Assembly: GCA_940671915.1 (NCBI GenBank)
Contig: CALNVZ010000641.1
Span: 6,290,890-6,354,889 of the forward strand
Direction of reading: 5' to 3'
Length of the DNA stretch: 64,000 nucleotides
From: Paracentrotus lividus
Lineage: Eukaryota; Echinodermata; Echinoidea; Camarodonta; Echinidae
In this document: piece by piece, positions 11,828-22,256 of the stretch
Position numbering within the stretch: the stretch's first letter is position 1
How the letters are laid out: every line of letters begins with the position of its first letter
Position numbers and translations under genes: made by a program
Notes under the pieces: model-generated
Seen by the model: only the letters and a program-made list of their open reading frames with translations
Database searches by the model: none
Told to the model about the DNA's origin: nothing

Positions 11828-12030
11828 CGGTGGTCCCAACGGGTTGCACGTGCAGCGTGCAACTCACTACGACGGACTTCGTAGAGAAAGTCGATATTAT
11901 TTGCGACACATCAGACGTCGCCGGAGACACATGAGATGTCGTGGAGACTAAAGAGACGTCTCTGAGACTTCTCTAGTCTCAAACCCGTCTCAAACCCTTC
12001 TCATGGGAAGTAAGATACGCTGTGCGACCT
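11828..12030. mobile_element. CpG-rich repeat fragment related to 10381-10625 and to family H1
   Basis: The left part, GCAACTCACTACGACGGA then CTTCGTAGAGAAA, matches the interior of the H1 MITE (GCAACTCCCTACGATGGA then TTTCGTAGAAAAA at 1449). The right part, with GAGACGTCTCTGAGAC and CAAACCCGTCTCAAACCC, resembles 10381-10625. It may be a composite of two elements. Confidence 0.4.
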
Positions 12031-12511
12031 GCATAGCAGTTTCAAATTATTAACAGCGGTGACCTCCACATGATACTGTGACCTTGACATCACCTTCATA
12101 AACCGTCACTTGTGGGTGACGGAACAACAAAAAATTGGAACCACGTCGAGAATTTTATCTTCACACTTGTCTAAATTAATTAGGTATTAGTCAGGCTGCG
12201 AGTAGCAGTTGTCTTTCGGCTAATTGGATGCTCCAGAATTTAGGTAAGAATTTAAAGGGGTGATAGATGACCTCTGTGCACTGTGTGATGTTATTTATTT
12301 AGTAAATGATTCATATCAGAAACATGAATATTTTGAAGTGAAAAATACTCATTTATTACGAAAATTTTCACCCGGAATTACCCCCAATGAACCCATACTT
12401 GGGGCGATTTGACCCGTTATTGCTTAGCGTGTAATGCGCTAAATGGATGTTGTAACTCAGGGGAACGAAAATATCAAGAATGGACAAGTTCTAGTTGAAT
12501 TATATCATACC
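12031..12511. other. Non-coding stretch
   Basis: Mixed-composition DNA without a supported gene or repeat. Confidence 0.45.
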
Positions 12512-12591
12512 CATACATACATACATACATACATACATACATACATTCATACATACATACATACATACATACATACATACATACATACATT

Positions 12592-12623
<32 letters not shown>

Positions 12624-12760
12624 CATACATACATACATACATACATACATTCATATATACATACATACATACATACATAAATGTATACATACATACATGT
12701 ATACATACATACATGTATACATACATACATACATACATACATACACACATACATACACAC
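12512..12760. repeat. (CATA)n microsatellite, about 250 bp
   Basis: Long runs of CATA are interrupted by TTCATA, GTATA and TATATA variants. All frames through it (Tyr-Ile-His-Thr or Met-Tyr-Val-Cys) are artefacts of the repeat. Confidence 0.97.
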
Positions 12761-12854
12761 AATATATAATGTATGTTATCAGCTATCTCAGTAAGATGTG
12801 AACACACTGTATGGATTTACTATACACATAAATTAATTAACATTTACAATACAT

Positions 12855-12955
12855 GCCCCCCCCACCCCCCCCCCCCTCCATATTGGCCCATTGCACACCT
12901 TTATCTCTTCTCTCTCTCTCTCTCCCTCGGCCCTCGCTCTCTCTCTCTTCTATCT
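12855..12955. repeat. C-run and (CT)n tract
   Basis: Polypyrimidine sequence with C runs (about 12857-12877) and CTCTCT (about 12907-12951). Confidence 0.85.
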
Positions 12956-13069
12956 ATGTTTTTGTTGTTGTCCTTGTGTCTGTTATAGATGTGATCATTC
13001 TCAGATACTCATATTTATGTCTACTCTTTATCCCAATCTAACTTTAACATAGGAAACTGATCACGATGT

Positions 13070-13071
<2 letters not shown>

Positions 13072-13101
<30 letters not shown>
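13072..13101. repeat. Poly-T run, 30 nt
   Basis: Uninterrupted T run. No flanking SINE or LINE body was recognised on the plus side. Confidence 0.9.
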
Positions 13102-13102
<1 letters not shown>

Positions 13103-14025
13103 TCTTCAGAGCAATGATTTAGCTTATAATTCTATTTCACTCTTCCTGGATGTGTTTTGTTTCACCGAATGATTCTGACGAATAGCAATATTTGAACAAT
13201 ATAGAACACATCCTTAGGGGGGAATTATCCCCTCATAAAAATTTGGCTTTAATGCTTGGAAACAAACCAAAGAAACATTTTGGCAAAAAATCAGGCAATG
13301 AATAAGAGAGATATGATTTTTTTAGAATTTGAGATCATGTATGATATAGAGATCCTCCAATTGGAAACGCGACCATTATGTGTGATGTAATGCATGGAAA
13401 AATTTCCTATTTCTATTGTCTACATATTACTAAAAATCATATCTGTTCTCAATTCTAAAGGTAAAATAGGAATCTTTACATGTAATCACATGTAAATATG
13501 TTAAACACATAATGTATAATATCATGCACACAATAATTTCTATTATTTAGAATGGGAATAAAGTGACATTTTTGTACACACTAATGACACCAAATGGGGA
13601 GTTCTCCCTGGATGACATCACACATGGTGACCGAGTTGCCAAAGGGAAATTTCCGATATCATTAGAGGTCTCAACTTTCAAATCCTCATAACTTCCTTGT
13701 TATTAATCCATTTTTTTAAAACCAAATCTTCACTGATGTGCTTCTTTGATTTTCCTCATCCACAGTAACCAACTGTCTATAAAAGGACAATTCTCCTTTA
13801 ATGTTGGAGTCATATAAACAGAGTTGAATGACTTCATAAAATGATGACATTTATAGCATAGGATGAAAAAACGACAAAAATGCCCTTTTGCCGATTAATT
13901 CATTGCATACATATATTAAGTCAATATTAATATGTGTTATTTCTTTGTTACTTCTTTGACTAATTTTTAATTAATTCACTGAATGGATCTGAAAATATCA
14001 ATCAACAAAACAAAAACACATTTCC
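13102..14025. other. Non-coding stretch with a possible decayed MITE
   Basis: AGGGGGGAATTATCCCCTC near 13215 and AAAGGACAATTCTCCTTT near 13784 are each short palindromes about 570 bp apart and could be termini of an old inverted-repeat element. The match between them is weak. No coding signal. Confidence 0.3.
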
Positions 14026-14271
14026 TAGGGGTGTAACACAAAGACTTATGATTAATAAAAAGTTACGATTGAATTTTTTTTTTCTCCGTAGCCTCGTTCG
14101 GAAACCAGGTACACTCCTGAATTAGGATTTGGATATGATTAAGAGTAGGGTTAGGGCTAGGGTTAGGATTAAGATCTTCAACTTTGGAGCATCCTGTCCA
14201 TGATGAGGGTACCAAGAAAAAATCAATCGTAACTTTTTATCAGTCGTAAGTCTTTGTGTTACACCCCACTA
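14026..14271. mobile_element. MITE family T1, copy 2 (246 bp)
   Basis: Same family as 11494-11741, here in the same orientation. The left end is TAGGGGTGTAACACAAAGAC and the right end is its near-complement. The core again holds GGGTTAGGGCTAGGGTTAGG (14143-14165 region) and the shared segment CTTTGGAGCATCCTGTCCAT. Confidence 0.8.
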
Positions 14272-14457
14272 ATGTGCTATACGGAGGTGACTGACTCCAT
14301 AAAGTGATAACTTTAATAGCATGGCAATAAACAGCACCAGGATTGGTGTGAAATCACGACAGTAATCTCATTTTCAGAATAATTTATTGCATGGTTACAA
14401 TGGAATCCAACACATTGATCAGGATTGCGATTTCCCAGACATATTTGATGAATTGAA

Positions 14458-14692
14458 TTCCAAAAGGGACTAAATCCATTTTTGATGAAAATTGAGTTAA
14501 TGATATATATCGAGACATTGTTCAGGTACGTACCTGTGTTTGAACAAAAGGGTTTTCGTAATTGTTGATTGCAACTATAAGAGATTGCATTTTGTAATTT
14601 TTCTTTTCCATAGACGCCTGTAAAAAAAATATGGTATTAAACAAATGCCGTTTCCGCCGAAATTATAAAAATGGATTTAGACGCTTTTGGAA
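14458..14692. mobile_element. MITE family F1, copy A (235 bp)
   Basis: The left end is TTCCAAAAGGGACTAAATCC and the right end is the complement of TTCCAAAAGCGTCTAAATCC. The interior includes GATGAAAATTGAGTTAATGA and ACAAATGCCG. Copy B at 60748-60973 has the same termini and interior order. No transposase is present and the target duplication is not evident. Confidence 0.7.
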
Positions 14693-15266
14693 TGAAGCTC
14701 TTCATTTATGCCTGAGGCGCCAAACATATTTCTCACGGAAAAATTTCGTATCATTCGAAAGCATATAAGGCGTGATGAATCCATAGTCTCCCTTGCTCAT
14801 TATGGCAGATTTGAATTGATTTTCTTTTCTTATTATAGACAGAAAAAAAGAAATTATCAATTGCCAAATGCTGTTGACAATTGTCGGTCACTGACTCTAA
14901 CAACGTTTTTTTTTTTAACCTAAATAAAACGGGGTATATGCTGAATAACCAAAGTTGCATTTCGTGCCTTAAATGGTATTTGAACTGTTGATTAATATTT
15001 TAACAACGCTGTTTAATTTCAACTGCTGTAACATTTTAAACAAAATTGTACGAGTGACTGACGAAAACAATAATTTGGCCCCCCCCCAAAAAAAAAAAAA
15101 AAAATCAAATGAATATTGTGAAGAAGAAAGTTTTTATCCGTCAGTATTTAGTACAATTTTAAAACGTAATTCTCCAATTTGTACCAATTTGCATGATAAT
15201 TAACGTGATACGACGTTTGCCTGCGGGAATAGTGATGGTTTAAGTGTGAAAACCCAATTGCTCTTT
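14693..15266. other. AT-rich non-coding stretch
   Basis: Contains a C9 plus A-rich simple tract at about 15079-15103. Nothing else is recognised. Confidence 0.45.
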
Positions 15267-15520
15267 TTCAACACCTTTTGTGCCTTTAGCCATCAAAAAG
15301 ATGGATGCGTTAATTTATTTCCGCATACTGTAAGTGTTGTTACTTTTGTTGTTTTTATAAACGCTGCTGGTTTTTGAACTTTTTCCGTTTTCCCCTTCCC
15401 TTCTAAACGTCAGTTGTTAAACATTTTTTTTTTCAACACCTCTTGGGCTCCTATTCATCAAAAGGATGGATACATTCATTTATTTCATTAATTTAATTCC
15501 GCATAAACGCTGCTCGTTTT

Positions 15521-15523
<3 letters not shown>
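15267..15523. repeat. Tandem duplication, period about 165 bp
   Basis: TTCAACACCTTTTGTGCC at 15267 and TTCAACACCTCTTGGGCT at 15432 start two units. Both continue with CATCAAAA-GATGGAT, an ATTTATTTC segment and CCGCAT, and share AAACGCTGCT. Diverged, so not recent. Confidence 0.55.

Positions 15524-15595
<72 letters not shown>
15524..15595. repeat. Poly-T run, 72 nt
   Basis: Uninterrupted T run on the plus strand, that is poly-A in the minus sense directly after the candidate exon at 15597-15768. It is the longest homopolymer here. Confidence 0.95.
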
Positions 15596-15596
<1 letters not shown>

Positions 15597-15597
<1 letters not shown>

Positions 15598-15768
15598 CTG
15601 CACAACAACGTCACCTAAATCATGGACGTCCATTGTTAAATAAACCTTGTCGCTCTCACGTTTCGGGACATGGTTGCGAGACCGAACTGCATCGTCCAAA
15701 GTTTTAATTCGAAAGTCGTCTCCGAAATAGCCAATAATCCAGTTCACAAAATGCACCTGCTTATGCAA
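15597..15768 (-). CDS. Candidate protein-coding exon or retrocopy fragment
   Basis: The minus strand has an open segment of about 57 residues (VHFVNWIIGYFGDDFRIKT, then LDDAVRSRNHVPK, then ESDKVYLTMDVHDLGDVVVQ). Its balanced amino-acid composition differs from every repeat-derived frame nearby. I do not recognise the family. Upstream in its sense a possible 3' splice site (TTTGCATAAGCAG) precedes it, so translation need not begin at the ATG. At its 3' end the frame runs into 72 A with no stop. That could mark an internally primed retrocopy or an exon beside a homopolymer in an intron. No proper GT donor is obvious. Function unknown. Confidence 0.3.
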
Positions 15769-16985
15769 ATTAACGAATCAATTCATCAGAAGTCAGGCCG
15801 AGTTTCGACGATTCAGCTAAACCAGGTGGTCCTTTAGCAAATGGGTAATATGATTGAAACTGCCCGTTATTTAACACTTTCTAGCCCTTGGCGTGCTTTT
15901 ACTGTCAGGTTTTATTGCGGGGTTCTTGACTTTTTCACCATTTTCAAATTATTCATTAACTTGCTTCCTTTTCTTTTTCGAGAAATCTAGAAAAAGCTAA
16001 GCGGAATTTCTAGCTAGAACTAAATTTAGTATATGTCCTGCACGTGGTGATTGTTGTTTAATAAGCTAAGCTTCCCCTTGTTGATTCAGAAAAATACATT
16101 TAAGTGAAAATGTGAAAAAAATATTTTTAAGAACTTCTGCATAAAAAATGGCCATAGTCAAAAGTTTGGTTGAAATTTGCATCGTCGTCGTTGAAAAAAA
16201 AATTGACAAAATATGAATTTGATCATTTTGTGATCTTGGTGGTTAGATGATGGAGTTATATAAGGTGGAAGAAAAGAATACAGCCACTGTTTGAACTCAC
16301 ACAATGTTTATATAGCATTGTATAGTGTAGCCATGATTATTTTGAATGTAGACGAAGACTTACTTTCCTTTTTCACCGATTTATTCCTAACTGCATGGAA
16401 TGGATTTCCATTTTAAAAGGAAATTATTTTTTAAGAAGTTCACATAAGTCATACATTTTTAATACGAGACTCTCAAAATTGGGATTACTATTTAGTTTGG
16501 GGCAAACTGCAATAACCTTCTTTTTTTTTCTCTCTCTCTCTTTCTCTTAAGTGCTTCTATTTGAAATTAGCATGCACAATCATCAAAACAAAATCTTATT
16601 TTTAAATGTCAATGGATAGGTGTTTTTTGCGTTCTGTATGTATCCATCACTCGTTTGAGTATACTCACATAGATATATTATGTTATTGAGAGTTGCACTG
16701 ATGGACTCGTCACCAATTTCACGCCAGCAGGCGACAATTTAAGCCCCAATATATAAATAGAGATTACGGAAAAGCCACGAGGAAAAATTGAAGGATTAAA
16801 TTGAAATGGGGCCAGAAGTCTAGTATATGACAGACCAGATGGGGCTTATAAAAGAAAAGAAATAACAATTTCAATGACTTTCTTTCAATTTTTTTTTTTT
16901 TTTTTTTTCGTTTCGTCAAAAATGAAATATTTGAAAACGAAATTGCTTTAGTTTGTATCCTTACTCTATCCAATTTCTTCGTTTA

Positions 16986-16987
<2 letters not shown>
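15769..16987. other. AT-rich non-coding stretch
   Basis: A CT run near 16530-16550 and a T-run near 16889-16908 are present. No coding signal or repeat family is recognised. Confidence 0.45.

Positions 16988-17040
<53 letters not shown>
16988..17040. repeat. (CT)n microsatellite
   Basis: About 26 perfect CT units. Confidence 0.97.
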
Positions 17041-17042
<2 letters not shown>

Positions 17043-17327
17043 ATGAAATATGACTCTTTGACAGGGTTACCTCTTCTTCCGACCAAAACCTCGATTCAAA
17101 TTATTTATCTAGGCGTCTCAAATGATTTTTTGTCAAAAGGATTACTGGCATTGCATGCCTAAAGCGGTTATGCTTCACTGCTAATCCACATCGAATTAGT
17201 TTGGGTGTATCTGGAACATTGGTTTAGAAGGGAATATTCAAAATCGCAAATACTATGAAGAATAAAATATGTTGGAAAGGAAAATAAAATATACATCGTG
17301 CTTGTTTTTCGTTGATATGATTATTCT

Positions 17328-17331
<4 letters not shown>

Positions 17332-17374
<43 letters not shown>
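17332..17374. repeat. (CT)n microsatellite
   Basis: About 21 CT units, close to the previous tract. Confidence 0.95.
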
Positions 17375-17376
<2 letters not shown>

Positions 17377-17429
17377 ATCTTTAGGGGTGTCCCAATTTAC
17401 ACGAACAATGGGCATACGTTATCATTAAA

Positions 17430-17941
17430 GAGTGTGCTCAATGTCCAATTTCAAATTTATACGCCAACATGAATCATGATACAAAACGCAATTACAAAAC
17501 GCTGATATAAAGAAACAAAGAGGTGTTCATTGTCCCCACCCCGCGTCGTAAAAAATAAACGTGTTTCAATCTCAATTTAAATTTATACGCCGAAAATTTA
17601 AACGCCGAAAAAGATGCGTTTATAAACACAATCAGCTAACAATTTTACGACCTTGAGCATCGCGATTGCAACGAAATGCGACATATGAACAGGATTGAGT
17701 TTTTCAAACGTGTTTAAATGTGCTCTCGCAATGGAAAGCTCCCGGTTGCAATTGTAAAAAAGGAGGAGATATTTGTTTTGAGAGTGGGGAATTTAAAGAC
17801 GATCGCACATATAATACACGTTAAATTTTGGACACTGAACGGTGCACCGTGATCGCGTTTGTGTTTTGAGTTTTGTGATTGCGTTTGTATCATGATTCAT
17901 GTTGGCGTATAAATTTGAGAAACTGGACATTGAACACACTC
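17430..17941. mobile_element. Inverted-repeat element with about 75-bp arms (512 bp)
   Basis: The left arm begins GAGTGTGCTCAATGTCCAAT and runs through AAATTTATACGCCAACATGA to CAAAACGCAATTACAAAAC. The right arm is the near-exact complement, ending GGACATTGAACACACTC. An extra partial copy of the ATTTATACGCC motif lies at about 17580. The body contains no coding frame. The target duplication is unclear. Confidence 0.8.
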
Positions 17942-18233
17942 CACAACTAGATGTGAGACGAAAACTTTACCATCTGTTTCATCCTACATCCCCCCCCCTA
18001 TGTTCTTCCTTATACCTGTTGACCTCACTTCCTTAATACTTCTCAAATTGAAAACACCCCAAAGATAATCATGGATTGTTTCTCTATGAGACCCTGTTCC
18101 ATCCTTTTCCTCACATCGATTCAATTAGTGTGCTCCCATAAACTGACCAGTAACATCTCTGAAATACTGACTTCTTACACCTAGACCCAACCAAGATAAT
18201 CCTAAGACTATTTAAGGGATTGCTTAACTTTGT
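17942..18233. other. Non-coding stretch
   Basis: Mixed DNA with a C-run near 17990; nothing recognised. Confidence 0.45.
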
Positions 18234-18382
18234 CCAGGAGGCATTTTCATGAAAGGACTTTGTCGGATGTTTTAATCCGACAAACTGTTATTAAGCTACT
18301 GAAATGCATGCATCTGATTGCTGTGAGAGCAAATTTGTCAGATAAAATGTCCGACAAGTCCTTTGATGAAATGCTCCCCTGG
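18234..18382. mobile_element. Small inverted-repeat MITE (149 bp)
   Basis: The left end CCAGGAGGCATTTTCATGAA and the right end, complement of CCAGGGGAGCATTTCATCAA, both continue into AAGGACTT-GTCGGA. Arms are about 38 bp. CAGG-type ends recall hAT elements, but I see no 8-bp target duplication. Confidence 0.7.
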
Positions 18383-19454
18383 ATTTAAACAATATATTAT
18401 TACTCTTCCAGGGTAATGCTGCAATCGTAACTGTATGGGTATACAGGAATTGCCTGAATTTCGAAGCTAATAGGTCTTTTAATTGCCGATTATTAATAAC
18501 TAAACATCACCATAGTCTTTTAGCGTACCTGGGTACGTTTTAAGGTAACACTGGAGTTGTTTTTTTTTAGCATTGTTTTAGAGGGAAAATAATACTTTTC
18601 CCTTATCTGCTTATTGTGAAGCATGTCATGACCGGGGTAATACTAATTGTAATAGCGCTAGAGATGAAATTGTTTTCATATTATGCCTCATATTTAATAT
18701 CGCAACTGTTTATTATTATTATTATTAGAAATGATTTTTCAGAGTGTTCTTCTTCACACATTATTGGCATGCACTAACAGCATGTTGGGCCCAGCTCTAT
18801 TCCTTGCAACGCTCTAAATCCCACCATAACCCTTTTCCTCATCAGAGCCCTAATCCTAGCCCTAATCTCGACCCTAATGCTAAAATCTATAATCCTAACA
18901 TTTGTGCGCTCGGGTGGTCAGGGTGTTCATGAAACGGAGAGTTTCATATTCCACCACTATTGTTTAAACATGAATAATTTATATGCTTACTACATACGCA
19001 TCCATTTTCTTTTTGTTCACTTTTCCATCATGTTTTGCTAACGGAGGTGCACAAGGGACATCATTTAATAGCCAATCTTCCTTCACGGTCGCGCGTTGAG
19101 GGTCCATAGCGGGTTCAACATGAATATTGAGACATTAAACAGTACACATAATTATAGACAGAGTGTATATCACGTAACAGTCATCTAAATATTAAATCAC
19201 CCAAGGTACATTTTAAAAATGGATAGGACCATACCTATATATATAATATATATATTTTATTTATTTATTTTTTTTTTTTTAAATATATATATTCTTTACG
19301 ATGCAGAGCTTTTTTAGTGATAATGTATAGCCATCACTATTAAAAAACAAGCGACTTTTTTCTGTCATTTCTTCTTTCGTTTTCGCGTTTTGTTACGCTT
19401 TTGTTTTTGTTTTTAATGTATATTCGTTTTCTTTTTGATATTCTAAAAGCTGGA
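18383..19454. other. Non-coding stretch
   Basis: Contains a decayed CCCTAA-like patch (18825-18900), an AT-rich simple tract (19240-19300) and an ATT triplet run (18712-18726). No gene. Confidence 0.45.
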
Positions 19455-19484
19455 GAGAGAAGAGAGAGAGAGAGAGAGAGAGGA
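19455..19484. repeat. (GA)n microsatellite
   Basis: GAGAGA run bordering the degenerate array that follows. Confidence 0.85.
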
Positions 19485-19499
19485 GGCATTGGATAAGAA

Positions 19500-20235
19500 G
19501 AATCTGATCGCTACCAATATAACGAAAAGATAAAGTCGACAAGCATCTCAAGTCGAGCTGTTTGGTCGGACATAAAGGAGTCTTCCTGTTCAGACTTTAT
19601 ATAAACGTTTGTCTGACAACCCTTCTTTCTACAATTTACATAGACAAGAAGTGCAAAGGAAAGAAGCGAGAAATGAGTGTGGACATCTCTTCATAAGAAA
19701 AATTATATGCTATTAAATTTGTCGCCTATCCCGATAATAAAACTACATGCGTCTCAAGTTACAACAGTCTTACATTCAGACTCAAATTATTCAGACTCCA
19801 TTTAAGTGTACAAATAACAAGGTTCTACGCATGCAAACTACACAAGCAAGTGTTTAAAAGGAGAGTCAGGGAAAGTTATATAAAAAAAAAAAAAATGTTT
19901 TCGATCTGCCGATAAGTCGCCCAACTAGTCTTAACATTCAGACTCTTTACTGAAAAGGATTTACGCCTGAAAAATACACAAGCAAGCATTTCAAGGGGAA
20001 CGGCAGAGAAAGAAAGAGTGGACTATTTAGAGAAAAAAAGTATCGCTATTTGTCGATCTACCGATATACGTCTCAAGTACATTAGTCTTAAAACAGACTC
20101 TATTTTGAGTGTCCAACTGACATGCGCTTAAAAGGAGGAGTGGCAGAATGAGAAAGAATGGACATCTAAAGGAGAATTGTTTGTCAATTGCTGATAAGAT
20201 AAGTCATCCACTGTCTCAAGTGTCATTCCTGGTAG
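19500..20235. repeat. Degenerate tandem array, period about 160-200 bp
   Basis: At least four diverged units share, in order, a GTCGATCT-CCGATA box, GTCTCAAGT, TAGTCTTA, CAGACTC, ACACAAGCAAGC-TTTAAAAGG, and AGAAAGA-TGGACAT. Starts lie near 19530, 19720, 19910, 20055 and 20195 (partial). No coding frame runs through the array. It looks like an old satellite fragment. Confidence 0.65.
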
Positions 20236-20640
20236 CTTCAGCTGAAAGGTGTCCCTATTGGTGACATCCTATGCAAACAGACATGGCCGGGGCTGGTCAC
20301 CCGATACACCCCGTACCAAAAACACAGCAAATAAGCCCAGGCAGATAGCGAAAGGAAAGAAGTCACCTTTGAATATTTTATGCCAGCTTTCATAACCCTT
20401 GACTTCAAAATATAGGGCAATACCTCAATATTCAATATGGCCCCGAAACATACATAATGGTGGAATTATTCAATGCCCACAACAATGGAGTGTCTTTAAA
20501 TGATACCCTTTCCATGTCTTGTTGTAAATGAAATGTGTAATTCAGTCCTTCATGTTGTTGATTTTGTTTTGTTTTGTTTTTAAGAAAATACAATGATCGT
20601 GTGTAATCAAAACCATGACTAGTTTAAAATCTCGATTTTT
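20236..20640. other. Non-coding stretch
   Basis: Unique-looking sequence. The minus-strand frame 20238-20435 lacks any recognisable motif. Confidence 0.4.
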
Positions 20641-21040
20641 CAAATCTTTCCCGCTGAACCCCCCCCCCACGATCCCCTCTCTACTTTGTTCTCTCGATCT
20701 GTCTGAATATCTATGTCTCCCCTATGACCCCCCCCCCCCTCCTCCTCTCTGTCTCTTCCTCTCTTTCTCTCTTTCGTTTTTCCCTCTTTATTTTAAGATA
20801 AGAATGTGAGTTAACATCTAATAGATCGCTCAATATCGAAAAGTTTCATGTTTACTTTCCCCTATTGCCCCCCCCCCCTTCCCACTCTACTTCGCTCGAT
20901 CCATCTATCTTAATATATTTTGCCCGATGCACATTCTCCCCTTATCTTTTTTTAATGGATAAGTATGTTAACATCTACCTCAGATAGGTCAATTTCGAAT
21001 AAGTTTCCCTTTCTCTTTCCCAGGTTACCCCACCCCCCTC
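20641..21040. repeat. Pyrimidine-rich tandem repeat, period about 160 bp
   Basis: Two or three diverged units each hold a C-run (20660, 20731, 20868, 21030), a CTCGATC-TCT segment and a conserved piece near GTTAACATCTA (20811 and 20969) followed by TCAATATCGAAAAGTTTC or TCAATTTCGAATAAGTTTC. Confidence 0.6.
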
Positions 21041-21262
21041 CACCTTAACTCTCTCTCTCTCCCTCTCCCCTCTCTCTCTCTCTCTCTCTTTATCTATCTA
21101 TCTATCTCTACCCCCCCCATCTCTCTCTCCCTCCGTCTCTTTCTTCTCCTCTCTACGCCGTCCCTTCCCTGTACGTCTCTCTCTCTCTTCCCCTCTCTCT
21201 TCTTGGTTTCCTCTTTCCGCCTCCTTCCATTCCTAGTCCTATCTCTCTGTCTCTCTCTCACA
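21041..21262. repeat. (CT)n-rich polypyrimidine tract
   Basis: About 220 nt of CT, CCT and CTAT simple repeats on the plus strand. Confidence 0.85.
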
Positions 21263-22084
21263 CCCAAATGCTCATGATGAAGCTTCAGTAATTCAGCATA
21301 CTAGTGAATGTCATGTTACACGCTGAAGACGGTCAAACTGTGAATTGAATTTGATGATTAGAGCTTAGAAGAATACGAACGTGACTACAAATCGACAGCG
21401 GCCATTTCGGCATCCCGAATTTCCCAATAAAAAATACCAAGAGAAGAAATGTAAAGTAATACGCGGCCACAACAAAACTTTCTTATTAGAACGCCGTCGG
21501 TTAAGCCTCGTAGAACAAGAAATCTAAGATGTGTTTTAAAATAATCTGGACATAAAATACATTAATAATTTATCGAGAAATCAAATACATATTCCATGCT
21601 CTTTCGAAGTTCAAACGCGGAGACTCTGAAAATAGCTTTCCCCGAAGCCTCATTTTCAGTAAAGCAAATTTTCCGCAAGGGTTATTTAACAAATTACTGT
21701 CTGGCGAGAAGCGCGAAATTGAATTAAAACATAAATCAGAACAAGTGCATGCTTCTATCCAAATGAGGCCTTGGTTGTACAAAAAAAAAGACAATTTGGC
21801 GATGGAAAAGTGTGAAAAAAGGAAATGAATTTAGAGTTTAATTCTACTTAAAGACATTTGCAAGCATTTTCTTTCATTTGTTGAAGTTAGAGATTCTGAT
21901 CTAAAGGGAAAATAATATCCGATTGTAAACCCCAAAATGGAAACCCACCAAAACAATTAAAAAGTCACCTTCACTATGGTTCTGGGACATTAATCTCCAG
22001 GACGCGAGGACAGCCACCTTGTATCAAATAACCATCCTCATTGATGATTTTGTAGGTTCACACTACAGAACTTACAAAATAGAA
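21263..22084. other. Non-coding stretch
   Basis: No supported gene. The GC content is a little higher at 21350-21500, without motif evidence. Confidence 0.4.
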
Positions 22085-22256
22085 TAGAATTAAGGGTCAA
22101 ATTGACCCCGTTCTGGGTCCATTGGGTCAAACTTCATTCCTGGCGATCATGGTCACATATCGGTTTCAATTGATATTGACCCATGCAGAATGGTTGTTTG
22201 GCCCCGATGAAAGCAGAATTGGTTCATTTTGACCCGTGATTTTAAGAGTGAACCAT
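22085..22256. mobile_element. GGGTCAAA-type inverted-repeat element
   Basis: The left part has AAGGGTCAAATTGACCCC. The right end, read as complement, is CACTCTTAAAATCACGGGTC. The same CACTCTTAAAAATTGAAGGG type of terminus recurs at 49252. The interior has further TTGACCC motifs. Boundaries are approximate and no target duplication was identified. Confidence 0.45.

Noticed and set aside
12443-12807. Long open frames rich in Tyr-Ile-His-Thr or Met-Tyr-Val-Cys
   Set aside because: They are six-frame readings of the CATA microsatellite.
18820-18905. CCCTAA-like patch as an internal telomere
   Set aside because: Only a few degenerate units; too short and diverged to support a fusion or telomere remnant.
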